Below, one piece after another: positions 43,521 through 53,084 of a stretch of 64,000 bases of DNA (positions within the stretch are counted from its first letter, which is position 1; every line of letters starts with the position of its first letter). Under the pieces are notes generated by a model. The model was not told the DNA's origin and searched no databases. It saw only the letters and a list, made by a program, of their open reading frames with translations. The position numbers were made by a program, and so were the translations under genes. The DNA comes from Microbulbifer hainanensis (GTDB lineage Bacteria; Pseudomonadota; Gammaproteobacteria; Pseudomonadales; Cellvibrionaceae), in assembly GCF_014904735.1 (NCBI RefSeq), contig NZ_JACZCR010000001.1, positions 31,584 to 95,583 of the forward strand. Direction: 5' to 3'.

Positions 43521-45386
43521 TTGACTGAATCCACCCATCACAAGGGATTTATCCGCCACTTTTTTGGCGCCATCGGGGCCAGTATCACCTGGCTACGGCG
43601 GGTATTCACCAACCTGCTGTTTCTACTGGTTCTGCTGTTTATCGGCGCCCTCATTTTTGGCAAGGAAGATCGCCTGGTAGTTCCCCAGGGGGCCGCGCTG
43701 CGGGTGGCGCCGACCGGTATGCTGGTGGACCAGTTGTCCGCTCCAGATGGCCTGCCCGCTTTTCTCACCGGCGCTTCCGGTCCGGTAGAGACCCGGGTCA
43801 AGGACCTGGTGGAGTCTATCGACGAGGCCGCCAAGGACAAACGCATTTCATCCGTGGTGCTGGAACTGGACTATATGGTGGGCGCCAACCTCAGCAAGCT
43901 GGAGGAAGTCGGTGCGGCCCTGCAGCGTTTCAAGGCGGCTGACAAACCAATCTACGCCGTCGGCGATAATTTCACCCAGGCCCAGTACTTCCTCGCCAGC
44001 TACGCCGACAAGGTCTACCTGAACCCGATGGGTTCGGTACTGTTGAAAGGCTTCGGCGCTTACCGCAATTATTACAAGAGCGCACTGGACAAACTGAAAG
44101 TGAATTTCCACGTGTTCCGTGTGGGTGATTACAAGGACTATATCGAACCCTACGTCCGCGATGACATGTCCCCGGCCTCACGTGAAAACAACCAGCGCTG
44201 GATCAATGAGCTCTGGGGCGAGTACACGGAACAGGTTACTGCGCTGCGCAACCTGCCGCCGGAGGCCATCGATGAATTCATTGAAGAGCTGCCGCAAAAC
44301 CTGAAGGACAACAACGGTAGCTGGGCAGAGGCTGCACTTTCCAGCAAGCTCGTGGATCAGCTCGCCAGCCGTATCGGCGTCATTGACGATTTGAAAAAAT
44401 CCATCGGTGCCAGCGACGATAACAAGACTTACAAGTCGATCGATGCCCTGGCCTATCTGCGCAACCAGAAACTCACCCATATCCCCCGCCCCGGTAGCAA
44501 GTCCGGCAAAATCGGCCTGATTACCGCCAGCGGCGCCATCATCGACGGCGAGGCTCCGGCGGGGCAGATCGGCAGCAAGTCACTGGGTGACCTGATCGCC
44601 GACGCCCGCGAGAAAAAAGTCCACGCGCTGGTGCTGCGTATCGACAGTGGCGGCGGCTCCGCCTTTGCATCGGAAGCCATTCGCCAGGAGTTGCTCGCCA
44701 CCCGCGACGCCGGAATCCCCGTGGTAATTTCCATGGGCAGTGTCACCGCTTCCGGTGGCTACTGGATCGCCACCGCCGGCGATCGCATCTGGGCTTCTCC
44801 GTCCACCATTACCGGATCCATCGGCGTGTTCGGCGCCTTCCCTACTTTCGAAGACTCGATGGAAGCCGTGGGCATCTACAACGATGGTGTCGGCACTTCG
44901 GAGCTGGCCGCCTCCATGCGCCTGGATCGCGCACTGCCGGAAGCCGCCGCCAGCGTGCTGCAACAGGGGGTCGAGAATACCTATGCGCGCTTCCTGCGCA
45001 TCGTCGCCGAAGCCCGCGGCAGCACCCCTGAAGAGGTCAACAAGATCGCCCAGGGCCAGGTCTGGACCGGCCGCGCGGCCCAGCAGCTGGGCCTGGTAGA
45101 CGAACTGGGCAACCTGAATGATGCCATCGAGGGCGCCGCCCAGCTGGCCAACCTGGAAGACTACCAGGTCGAGGAAATCAAGCGGCCCCTGTCCCCCATG
45201 GAGAAATTTCTGCGCGCCCTGACGGACAATGTCGACGCCCGCATTGCCAGCAGTGTCAAAGCCAACCTGCCCCTGGCCGCCTGGCTCAACACGCTGGAGC
45301 CAGCCCTCGCGCCGCTCAGCGACCTGCAGAGCTACCGCGACCCCCGCGCGCTCTACGTGCGCTGCCTGATGTGCCGGGCTCCCTGA
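43521..45386 (+). CDS. sppA: Signal peptide peptidase, 67-kDa type
   Basis: 621 residues from TTG 43521, with AAGGAG nine bases before it. One N-terminal membrane anchor (about 21-42). Two tandem peptidase domains as in E. coli SppA: catalytic Lys in GDYKDYIEPYVRDDMSP of the first and nucleophilic Ser in MGSVTASGGYWIA of the second, plus KIGLITASGAIIDGEA at the domain junction. Degrades cleaved signal peptides in the inner membrane, facing the periplasm. Confidence 0.95.
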   Translation: MTESTHHKGFIRHFFGAIGASITWLRRVFTNLLFLLVLLFIGALIFGKEDRLVVPQGAALRVAPTGMLVDQLSAPDGLPAFLTGASGPVETRVKDLVESIDEAAKDKRISSVVLELDYMVGANLSKLEEVGAALQRFKAADKPIYAVGDNFTQAQYFLASYADKVYLNPMGSVLLKGFGAYRNYYKSALDKLKVNFHVFRVGDYKDYIEPYVRDDMSPASRENNQRWINELWGEYTEQVTALRNLPPEAIDEFIEELPQNLKDNNGSWAEAALSSKLVDQLASRIGVIDDLKKSIGASDDNKTYKSIDALAYLRNQKLTHIPRPGSKSGKIGLITASGAIIDGEAPAGQIGSKSLGDLIADAREKKVHALVLRIDSGGGSAFASEAIRQELLATRDAGIPVVISMGSVTASGGYWIATAGDRIWASPSTITGSIGVFGAFPTFEDSMEAVGIYNDGVGTSELAASMRLDRALPEAAASVLQQGVENTYARFLRIVAEARGSTPEEVNKIAQGQVWTGRAAQQLGLVDELGNLNDAIEGAAQLANLEDYQVEEIKRPLSPMEKFLRALTDNVDARIASSVKANLPLAAWLNTLEPALAPLSDLQSYRDPRALYVRCLMCRAP

Positions 45387-45396
45387 GCCCCCAACG

Positions 45397-45433
45397 CCGG
45401 CCGGAGCGGGCCACACCCACCTGCTCCAGCCGG
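45397..45433 (+). terminator. Imperfect hairpin after sppA
   Basis: CCGGC...GGAGC...GG pairs with CC...GCTCC...GCCGG, a stem of about 12 pairs with two mismatches, 11 bases past the sppA stop. No T run. Confidence 0.4.
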
Positions 45434-45601
45434 TGAATCTGGCGCGTTTGCCGCCGGATTTCACGCTTCCCTCAACGGCAGCACCTCTCTGTAGGATCCG
45501 CATTACTACGACCGCGCTCACCCGGAAAGAGTGACCGCCCTCTCAACTTGCCACTCGGCGGCGTTGTCTCCACCGACAAAGTGATACCATCGCGCCATCC
45601 T

Positions 45602-45616
45602 GATACCGGTGGTATC
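45602..45616. promoter_or_regulatory. GATACC dyad upstream of a glycine-zipper gene
   Basis: GATACC-GGT-GGTATC is a perfect inverted repeat, and a third copy GATACC lies 20 bases upstream at 45582-45587. It sits 58-72 bases before the GTG at 45674, a position suited to an operator. Confidence 0.3.
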
Positions 45617-45673
45617 GCCCAATTCACCTGCCGCCCGCGCACCGCGGCGCGGGCATACAACAGCGAGGTCACT

Positions 45674-46384
45674 GTGAAGACAGTCCAAATTATTGCTGCC
45701 ACCCTGATCGGCTGTGGCCTGGCCGCCCTAACCCATGCGGATCCGCCCGAAGGTCGCGGCTGGAAAAAACACCACCACAAGAAGCACTACGAAGCCCGGG
45801 AAGAGTACTGGGATGGCAACTGCCGGGTGGAGCGCAAGTGGAAGCACAACGGCGACTATGTGGAAGAGCGCCACTGCCAGGCCCCCCGCCAGCAGGTCAG
45901 GGTCGTGGTACTGCCACCCTGGTTCGACCAGCGCCAGCCGGAACCCGTCTACCAGCCGGAATGGCGCCCTGCCCCGCAGCCCACAACGGCCACCCGTTGC
46001 AGCAGCGACAAAGTCGGCAGTGTACTCGGCGGCCTGATCGGCGGTGTGCTCGGCCACCAGATTGGCGGCGGCAGGGGTAAGACGGCCGCTACCATCGGCG
46101 GTGCCATTGCCGGCGTGCTGATCGGCGGTGAAATTGGCCGCAAGATGGATGCCCGCAATCAGGCCTGTGTGGCCCAGGCTCTGGAATTTGCCCCGGAGGG
46201 CCAGCGGATTACCTGGCAGAACGACCAGGGCAACGCACAGTACGCAGTCACCCCCGGCCCTGTCGAAATGCGCGGGGACCGCTACTGCCGCAGTTTCACC
46301 GCCGAGGTCCAGGCCGGTCAGAATCCGCAGACCACCCAGGGCGCTGCCTGTCGGCAGTCCGACGGCACCTGGGTCCGACTCTAG
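45674..46384 (+). CDS. Glycine-zipper (2TM) envelope protein, long form
   Basis: 236 residues from GTG 45674 (GCGAGG upstream); the open frame begins further upstream but only here does a signal peptide start (VQIIAATLIGCGLAALTHA). A charged His/Lys-rich stretch WKKHHHKKHYEAREEYW follows, then a Pro-rich segment and a glycine zipper GSVLGGLIGGVLGHQIGGG with AATIGGAIAGVLIGGEIGRK, and a C-terminal domain with QRITWQNDQGNAQYAVTP and Cys pairs, as in surface-antigen-like proteins. Probably an outer-membrane or periplasmic protein. Confidence 0.85.
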   Translation: MKTVQIIAATLIGCGLAALTHADPPEGRGWKKHHHKKHYEAREEYWDGNCRVERKWKHNGDYVEERHCQAPRQQVRVVVLPPWFDQRQPEPVYQPEWRPAPQPTTATRCSSDKVGSVLGGLIGGVLGHQIGGGRGKTAATIGGAIAGVLIGGEIGRKMDARNQACVAQALEFAPEGQRITWQNDQGNAQYAVTPGPVEMRGDRYCRSFTAEVQAGQNPQTTQGAACRQSDGTWVRL

Positions 46385-46400
46385 TCCAGTAGGGTAATCT

Positions 46401-46730
46401 TCAGGGCCGCCGTTTCGGCGGCCTTTCAAACAACTTGCGCAGCTCTTCTTTGGCCGCCTCCAGTCGTTGGCGCTGCGCATTTGGCAGCTTGCTGCCAGCG
46501 CGGTTGATATAAAACGTCAGCATCGACATCGCCGAGCGAAAGGGATCGGACTTGCGCCGCTCACTGCGCTCCGCGGAACGCTTAAGCGAACGGGCAATTG
46601 CACGCGGATCTCTCAGCGTAAATACGCCCGGCTCCAGATCCAGCGCATCGCTGTGCTCGGTTACCTGCCGCGACCAGCGGCCCCGCTTCGCTACTGGGGA
46701 GCGCCGACGCCCGCTTTCTTTCACCGCCAT
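46401..46730 (-). CDS. DUF3175 protein
   Basis: 109 residues from ATG 46730, with GTGGAG upstream; an in-frame start at 46745 is possible. Family pattern: RWSRQVTEHSDALDLEPGVF, then DPRAIARSLKRSAERSERRK and RSAMSMLTFYINRAGSKLP. Small basic helical protein of unknown function. Its 3' end contains the terminator of the convergent gene. Confidence 0.85.
   Translation of the reverse strand: MAVKESGRRRSPVAKRGRWSRQVTEHSDALDLEPGVFTLRDPRAIARSLKRSAERSERRKSDPFRSAMSMLTFYINRAGSKLPNAQRQRLEAAKEELRKLFERPPKRRP
46405..46426 (+). terminator. Terminator inside the 3' end of the DUF3175 gene
   Basis: Perfect 8-bp stem GGCCGCCG / CGGCGGCC with loop TTT followed by TTT, placed 21 bases after the stop of the glycine-zipper gene. 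It lies entirely in the last codons (PPKRRP) of the convergent gene, so one stretch of DNA serves both. Confidence 0.7.
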
Positions 46731-47021
46731 TGACCGCTCCACCACCCTCGGCGGACTTCTTCCGCATACAGAATCCAGCCCAAATTTTATCGTCCCCGCA
46801 GGGAATCAACGACCGGTTGCACCACAATCGTGCACGCAAAATCATGCGCGGCGAGCGATGCTCCAAAACAATGCAATAAACCATCGAATACACGCCCGCA
46901 TCGCGCCACTCAAATAATTGCGCGCCAAACGGCCCCGCCTAAAGCACCTTCATGTCCCATAATCCGTGGCTGGCACTATTTTTGGATCAGATAATTTATG
47001 CATCGCGAATTAGCGGAATAA

Positions 47022-47864
47022 ATGACACAGAATAATGCCCTCGACAGCCAGTGGCTGATCGTCAGCGACCTGGACGGTACCCTGCTCGATCACTACGACT
47101 ACTCACACGCGCCGGTGGACAGCCTGCTGCGCCAGCTGGAGCTGCAACGGGTGCCGGTGATCCTGAATACCAGCAAGACCAGCGCGGAGATCCGCGAACT
47201 CCGCCGCGAACTGCACAACCACCACCCGTTCATCAGTGAAAATGGCTCCGCGATATTTATTCCCGCCGGCTACTTTGCCGAAAAGCCGGTAAATGCCAGG
47301 GAATCCGATGGTCACTGGGTGATCGAGCCCGGATTCACCCGCGACAGGCTGCTCGACTATCTTCGCGGCGACGCACAGCAATTCGGCGCGCCCTATCTGA
47401 GTTTTGCCACTGCTTCCACCGACGACATTGTGGCGGCCACCGGCCTTTCCGCCGCGCAGGCGCAGAGCGCACAGCAACGCAGTTATTCGGAACCGCTGCT
47501 GTGGCGCGGCAGTGACGAGGAGCGAGAGGCCTTCTGTCGGCGCGCGGCAGACGCCGGCCTGAAAACACTGCAGGGCGGGCGTTTCCTGCACCTGCTCGGC
47601 CCCACTGACAAGGGCGCGGCCACCCGCACGCTGCTGGAATGCTACCGCCGCGACCGCGGGATTGAATACCGCCTGATTGCCGCCGGCGACAGTGCCAACG
47701 ACCTGGATATGCTGGAAGTCGCCGATATCGCGGTGATAGTGCGCGCACCGGACCGGGCGCCACCGGAGATCGCGGCGACGCCGCAACGCCGGGTTCTTAA
47801 AAGCACCGAATTCGGGCCAGCTGGTTGGAAAGAAGTCATACAACCGCTTTTCCCAAGCGACTAG
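47022..47864 (+). CDS. HAD phosphatase, mannosyl/glucosyl-3-phosphoglycerate phosphatase family
   Basis: 280 residues. HAD motif I is SDLDGTLLDH (nucleophile and acid/base Asp pair), motif II NTSKTSAEI, and motif IV AAGDSANDLDMLEVAD. The MPGP-family pattern continues with HPFISENGSAIFIP. Next in the operon are a GpgS-like synthase and a GH13_18 phosphorylase, so the likely role is to dephosphorylate glucosyl-3-phosphoglycerate to glucosylglycerate. The sugar cannot be set from the phosphatase alone. Confidence 0.85.
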   Translation: MTQNNALDSQWLIVSDLDGTLLDHYDYSHAPVDSLLRQLELQRVPVILNTSKTSAEIRELRRELHNHHPFISENGSAIFIPAGYFAEKPVNARESDGHWVIEPGFTRDRLLDYLRGDAQQFGAPYLSFATASTDDIVAATGLSAAQAQSAQQRSYSEPLLWRGSDEEREAFCRRAADAGLKTLQGGRFLHLLGPTDKGAATRTLLECYRRDRGIEYRLIAAGDSANDLDMLEVADIAVIVRAPDRAPPEIAATPQRRVLKSTEFGPAGWKEVIQPLFPSD

Positions 47865-47952
47865 CTTCAGCGGCGAAACGACATTAAAGGACCAGAGCAG
47901 CGAGAGAAGACGCGGACTCAATTTAATTGGCAACAGCCCACGGGAGTAACCA

Positions 47953-49176
47953 GTGACGGATTTTTTTCAGAACGGCTCAATCACTACCCTGCACAACCTG
48001 TCCAATCGCCCGCTGGAGGAAATGGAGCGGGAACTGCTGGAGTTTTCCCAGCAGCGGCCCATGTCGCTGCTACTGCCATCACTCTACTCGGAACTGGAAG
48101 GCGAAGCGCTACCCAATATCCTCAAAGAGCTCGCCCAGGTGCCCTATCTTTCGGAAATTGTAATCGGCCTGGACCGCGCCGATGAATCGCAATACCGCGA
48201 CGCCCTCGCGCAGTTCAATCAACTGCCCCAGCATGTCCGCGTACTGTGGAACGACGGGCCGCGACTGCGCGAACTCGACGCCAGGCTGCAGGAACGCGGA
48301 CTGGCGCCGCTGGAACCGGGCAAGGGGCGCAATGTCTGGTACTGCCTGGGCTACATACTGGCGTCAGGCAGAGGTGAGGCAGTGGCCCTGCACGATTGCG
48401 ATATCGTCACCTACGACCGCTCCATGCTGGCGCGGCTCTTTTACCCGATTGCCAATCCCAGCTTCAGTTACGAATTCTGCAAAGGGTTTTACTCCCGCGT
48501 CGCCTCTGGAAAAATCAACGGCCGCGTCTGCCGGCTCCTGGTGACGCCGTTGATCCGGACCCTGAAAAAAATCTACGGCGATAACGATTACCTGACCTAC
48601 ATGGACAGTTTCCGCTACGCGCTCGCCGGCGAGTTTTCCTTCCGCCGGGACGTCATTAATGACCTGCATATACCCAGTGACTGGGGGCTGGAAATCGGTG
48701 TGCTCTCAGAAATGTACCGCAATTATTCCACCAACCACCTGTGTCAGGTGGACATTGCGCACTGCTACGACCACAAGCACCAGGCGGTATCTTTTAAAAG
48801 CGACCAAACCGGCCTGTCAAAAATGTCCATCGATATTGCCAAGTCGCTGTTTCGCAAACTGGCCACTCAGGGTACGGTATTCTCTACGGAGATTTTCCGC
48901 AGTATCAAGGCCACCTATTTCCGCATCGCACTGGATTTTGTCGAGACCTACCGCAACGATGCGATCATGAACGGACTGGATTTCGATATTCATCGCGAGG
49001 AACAGACTGTGGAACTGTTTGCCCGCAACCTGATGAAAGCCGGCCAGGCCTTCCTCGACAATCCGATGGAAACGCCATTCATTCCCAGCTGGAGCCGTAT
49101 CACCAGTGCCGCGCCGGGATTCCTGCACGAACTGAAAGCGGCGGTAGAGGCTGACTTCGAAGAATACAGCAGTTAG
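47953..49176 (+). CDS. Glucosyl-3-phosphoglycerate synthase-like glycosyltransferase
   Basis: 407 residues from GTG 47953. GT-A fold: MSLLLPSLYSELEGEALPNI, the acceptor/donor region KGRNVWYCLGYILASGRGEAV in pieces and the metal-binding D-C-D in ALHDCDIVTYDR; later YEFCKGFYSRV and a C-terminal helical domain. This matches the bacterial GpgS-like family that transfers glucose from a nucleotide sugar to 3-phosphoglycerate. It lies between its predicted phosphatase (88 bases upstream) and a phosphorylase (9 bases downstream). Confidence 0.82.
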   Translation: MTDFFQNGSITTLHNLSNRPLEEMERELLEFSQQRPMSLLLPSLYSELEGEALPNILKELAQVPYLSEIVIGLDRADESQYRDALAQFNQLPQHVRVLWNDGPRLRELDARLQERGLAPLEPGKGRNVWYCLGYILASGRGEAVALHDCDIVTYDRSMLARLFYPIANPSFSYEFCKGFYSRVASGKINGRVCRLLVTPLIRTLKKIYGDNDYLTYMDSFRYALAGEFSFRRDVINDLHIPSDWGLEIGVLSEMYRNYSTNHLCQVDIAHCYDHKHQAVSFKSDQTGLSKMSIDIAKSLFRKLATQGTVFSTEIFRSIKATYFRIALDFVETYRNDAIMNGLDFDIHREEQTVELFARNLMKAGQAFLDNPMETPFIPSWSRITSAAPGFLHELKAAVEADFEEYSS

Positions 49177-49185
49177 GGAACCGCT

Positions 49186-50940
49186 ATGAGCCAAGTGACC
49201 GAGGAACTACCGATACAGAAAGTCGTCCGGCAAAAGCTCTGCGACCACCTCGCCGTCATCTACCCGGACAGGGACGGTGGAGACATCGCAGACCGGCTGA
49301 TGCAGGTCATGCGCCTGGATGAAGACTGCCAGACACCGCTGGCCCACAAAAATCTGTGGGACCAGACCGACATGGTGGTGATCACCTACGCCCATACCAT
49401 TCTCAGCGCCGACCAACACCCGCTGAAGTCCCTGCATCGGTTCCTCAAAACCCACTTCACCATGCTGATCAACAGCGTGCATATACTGCCGTTTTTCCCC
49501 TACTCCAGTGACGACGGTTTTGCCGTAGTCGATTACAAGCAGGTGAACGCCAGTGTCGGAGACTGGAACGATGTACTGCGCATCAGTACCGATTTTCACC
49601 TGATGGCCGACCTGGTCATCAATCACTGCTCGTCCGAACACCAGTGGTTTGTGAATTTCCAGGATGGAAAGTCGCCGGGCAGTGACTACTTCTTTACAGT
49701 CGATCCCAATGAAAACCTGAGCGGTGTGGTCCGCCCCAGGACGACGCCGCTATTGCGCGCCGTATCCAATGGTGAAGCCACCAAGTGTGTCTGGTGCACC
49801 TTCGGCCACGACCAGATCGACCTCAATTTTCGCAATCCTCAGGTACTGGTGGAAATGGTGGATATCATCCGCCTCTACCTGGATATGGGTGTGCGCATAT
49901 TCCGCCTGGATGCGGTGGCATTTTTGTGGAAACGCATCGGCACCAGCTGTATCAACCTGGAGGAGACCCACGAGATAGTGCGGCTGTTGCGCACACTGAT
50001 TGAACATGCGAACCCCAATGCAGTGATCATTACCGAAACCAACATCCCCAACCGGGAAAACCTGTCCTATTTCGGCAATGCCAATGAAGCCCATTGCATC
50101 TACAATTTTTCGCTACCGCCGCTGCTCGTCAACAGCCTGATCAGTGGCGATTGCCGGCACCTGAAAAACTGGCTGATGAGCATGCCACCGGCACAGAACG
50201 GCACCACCTATTTCAACTTCATCGCTTCCCACGATGGTATCGGCCTGCGGCCGGCAGAGGGCCTGCTGAGCGACGAGGAGCAGCAGGCACTGGTCCAGAC
50301 CATGGAGAATTTCGGCGGGCGGATTTCCTGGCGCGCCCTCGACGACGGCAACAAGAAACCCTACGAAATCAATATTTCGCTGTTCGATGCACTGAAGGGA
50401 ACCACCGCCGGCGAAGACAGCTGGCAACTGCAGCGGTTTATCTGTGCCCACGCGATCATGCTGGCCCTGGAGGGCATCCCCGGATTCTATCTGCACAGCC
50501 TGGTAGGCACGACCAACGACTACCAGCGAATGGAGGAGCACGGCCACAACCGCGCCATCAACCGGCACCAGTGGCACGAAGCGGAACTGAATAAAAAACT
50601 GGCGGATCCACAGAGCCACCACCACCAGGTTTTCTACCAGTTGCGCCACCTGATCCAGATACGCCGGGATCAACCGGCTTTCCACCCCAACGCCACCCAG
50701 TTCACGCTGCACCTCGGCGACCAGATTTTTGCGTTCTGGCGTCAGAGTATTGACCGCCGCCAGAGCATTTTCTGTCTCAACAATATTTCCGACGAGCCCC
50801 AGACAGTATTGCTATCCAGCATCAACCTGATTGGCACCGACAAGTGGAAGGATCTGATCAGCGATCAGTATTTTGAAGACATGATGTCGTCGGTAACCCT
50901 GGCTCCCTATCAGACCCTGTGGATCACCAACCGCTGGTAA
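49186..50940 (+). CDS. GH13_18 sugar phosphorylase, probably glucosylglycerate phosphorylase
   Basis: 584 residues, in the sucrose-phosphorylase-like GH13 subfamily 18. The barrel shows [14 protein letters not shown], nucleophile Asp in [12 protein letters not shown], acid/base Glu in [12 protein letters not shown] and the stabilising Asp in [13 protein letters not shown]. Family members include sucrose, sucrose-6-phosphate and glucosylglycerate phosphorylases. Its position 9 bases behind a GpgS-like gene favours glucosylglycerate, giving glucose 1-phosphate and glycerate. Convergent with the diguanylate cyclase gene. Confidence 0.85.
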   Translation: MSQVTEELPIQKVVRQKLCDHLAVIYPDRDGGDIADRLMQVMRLDEDCQTPLAHKNLWDQTDMVVITYAHTILSADQHPLKSLHRFLKTHFTMLINSVHILPFFPYSSDDGFAVVDYKQVNASVGDWNDVLRISTDFHLMADLVINHCSSEHQWFVNFQDGKSPGSDYFFTVDPNENLSGVVRPRTTPLLRAVSNGEATKCVWCTFGHDQIDLNFRNPQVLVEMVDIIRLYLDMGVRIFRLDAVAFLWKRIGTSCINLEETHEIVRLLRTLIEHANPNAVIITETNIPNRENLSYFGNANEAHCIYNFSLPPLLVNSLISGDCRHLKNWLMSMPPAQNGTTYFNFIASHDGIGLRPAEGLLSDEEQQALVQTMENFGGRISWRALDDGNKKPYEINISLFDALKGTTAGEDSWQLQRFICAHAIMLALEGIPGFYLHSLVGTTNDYQRMEEHGHNRAINRHQWHEAELNKKLADPQSHHHQVFYQLRHLIQIRRDQPAFHPNATQFTLHLGDQIFAFWRQSIDRRQSIFCLNNISDEPQTVLLSSINLIGTDKWKDLISDQYFEDMMSSVTLAPYQTLWITNRW

Positions 50941-50953
50941 TGGCGCCCCCGGA

Positions 50954-52741
50954 CTAAATCACGGCCTCCAGTGGAATGGCGGCGCAAACCCGGTTGCGCC
51001 CCTCGTTTTTGGCCCGGTACATCCAGCGGTCCGCCTCGCAGATCAGATCTTCCAGAGTGAACTGTCCACTTCGCTGGGCTACCCCGAGGCTCACCGAAAG
51101 TGCGATTTCTTTGCGCCCGAGCCCGATATGGTTCTGCGCGATGCTATGGCGAATGCGCTCTGCCAGAACGCATGCCCGGGCCAGTTCGGTTTCCGGCAAC
51201 AGCAATACAAATTCCTCACCGCCCCAGCGCGACACCAGGTCTCCCTCGCGACAATTCTCCGATAACAGCTGTGCCACTCGCACCAGAATACAGTCGCCCA
51301 CGTGGTGGCCGTGGCGATCGTTGATTTTTTTGAAGTGATCGATATCCAGCAGAATGACGCTGAGTGGTCGCCCATAGCGCAGCGCGGTACTCCAGATACC
51401 CGCCGCATCGGTGCAGAAAGCCCGCCGGTTGGTCAATCCGGTCAGGGTATCGGTACGGGACAGCAATTCGGCATTGCGACGCGCCTGCTCCTGCATCCGC
51501 ACCCGGCTGGCCAGCGCCAGTGAAAACAGCGTGGCTTCAAGAACCAGACCGAATTCCGCGCCGCGGAAGGTCCACTGGTTCATCGGCAAGAAGCCCCAGA
51601 CCGAAAACAGGGTAATGGCAACCCCGACCATACTGCACAGTGCCGCCCCCAGAAAATAAGTCCCCGCGCGCTCACCGTGGCTGACAGTCAGGCAGCCCAG
51701 CCCCACCATGCCGATGGTAAATAATGCCACGGCATTGAACGCTATCTGCGCGGCGAAATACTGATTCTCGGTAACAACCGCGATCGCCATCAGGACAAGC
51801 GCGGCAATCGACCCCCAGGTTACCCACTGCTGCGCCCGCGGGGCATGCAGGTCCAAGTGCAGGAAGCGCCGGGCAAACAGGAAACCCGCGCAACTGAACA
51901 GCACCATGCACACCATAATCGCATAGCGCTGAATGCCGGGGTGATCCGGCCATAGCCAGGCACCCAGGTGGCCGTTGTAAGTCAGGTTGAGAACAATGTA
52001 ACTGAACAGGTAGAGGGAATAATAAAGGTGGCTGCGGTCGCGCAAGCCGAAATACAGCATGGCATTGTAAAGAATGAACGCCAGCAGGAAGCCGTACAGC
52101 AGCCCGTCATGGTAATGCGCCCATCGCTCCATTGCGCCCAACCGGGTATCGGACAACAGGGACACCGACAGTACCAGAGGCTCATCCGTCTGCGCCCGCA
52201 GGAACAGTTCGCTGTCGCCCGGAGCGAAGTTCACCGGCAGGACAAAGCCGATACCTGGCACCGGTCGCGGATTAGCGCTCATGCCGTCACCGGTTTGCCA
52301 GCGATGTCGCAGATCACCATTCTGCAACTGGTAGACATCCACGTAATCGAGCCAGGTCTTGCCAATGACCAGCTGCAAAGAACGGGGCTCCGTGCCCGGA
52401 TTCCGCACCTTCAAGTGGAACCACACCGGCGCCGAGCCGATACCAAAGGCGGGCACCGCGCTGCGAGCCGGCGAATATTCGCCCTCGACCAGCTTATTCC
52501 TGGCCTGGGCCAGGGTCAGGCGCGCAGTGGAGTCAATCAGGAAACTGGCGCGCTCGCCCAGGGGAGCTTCATGCTCGCTCGAGAGCACCAACACCCCCTC
52601 CGCGGTGCTGTCCGCCCGCGGCGCCTCGGCGCAGATCACGAAGAGTAACGCAGCGAACAGCCGCCACCAGAGTTTGTGAAGAGAGCCGGCCGAAGCCCGA
52701 GGGGAAGTAGTGCGAAATACTCTCGCAAAAGAATCGGTCAA
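50954..52741 (-). CDS. Membrane diguanylate cyclase with 7TMR-DISM sensor
   Basis: 595 residues. Signal/anchor near 28-45, a periplasmic 7TMR-DISMED2-type carbohydrate-binding-like domain (about 50-190), seven membrane segments (about 205-400; e.g. YGFLLAFILYNAMLYFGLRDR), a short coiled linker (RVRMQEQARRNAELLSRTD), and a GGDEF domain (about 425-590). The active-site loop is RWGGEEF, an active G-G-E-E-F. The inhibitory RxxD is not obvious. Makes cyclic di-GMP in response to a periplasmic ligand. Confidence 0.92.
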   Translation of the reverse strand: MTDSFARVFRTTSPRASAGSLHKLWWRLFAALLFVICAEAPRADSTAEGVLVLSSEHEAPLGERASFLIDSTARLTLAQARNKLVEGEYSPARSAVPAFGIGSAPVWFHLKVRNPGTEPRSLQLVIGKTWLDYVDVYQLQNGDLRHRWQTGDGMSANPRPVPGIGFVLPVNFAPGDSELFLRAQTDEPLVLSVSLLSDTRLGAMERWAHYHDGLLYGFLLAFILYNAMLYFGLRDRSHLYYSLYLFSYIVLNLTYNGHLGAWLWPDHPGIQRYAIMVCMVLFSCAGFLFARRFLHLDLHAPRAQQWVTWGSIAALVLMAIAVVTENQYFAAQIAFNAVALFTIGMVGLGCLTVSHGERAGTYFLGAALCSMVGVAITLFSVWGFLPMNQWTFRGAEFGLVLEATLFSLALASRVRMQEQARRNAELLSRTDTLTGLTNRRAFCTDAAGIWSTALRYGRPLSVILLDIDHFKKINDRHGHHVGDCILVRVAQLLSENCREGDLVSRWGGEEFVLLLPETELARACVLAERIRHSIAQNHIGLGRKEIALSVSLGVAQRSGQFTLEDLICEADRWMYRAKNEGRNRVCAAIPLEAVI

Positions 52742-53084
52742 GTCGGTTCGCCTCTAGCACAAACCTTGTTATTAGCGGGATCGCGTCAGCGCTCTGACTG
52801 GACCCGGAGTGGCTTCACGGCAGGTTACAGGCTAAAGCCGGCGGTTTCCGCTAGCCAGCGGCGCATATATAGGAGAGTCACCGTGCACTCATCACGTAAG
52901 TTTAACCAGTGAAAGCAACGCCGGTTATCTTGTGGCGTCAAATTCTACGCAGTCGTAAGACACGCCCCGTTGGTCAATCTTATAAGCAAAAAGGCTGAGC
53001 CAATCTATAGCCCGTTTGGGCCATATAGGCAGAGAGAAAAAGGAACGGCTATTTTTCCGCCAGCGCCGCCTAAGCGGGCAGCGA
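52742..53084. other. Intergenic region between two genes on the minus strand
   Basis: No gene found in about 340 bases. It contains the promoter region of the diguanylate cyclase and a short dyad (CTATAGCCC/GGGCcaTATAG, 53003-53026) that may be part of the MFS gene's 3' untranslated region. Confidence 0.5.
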
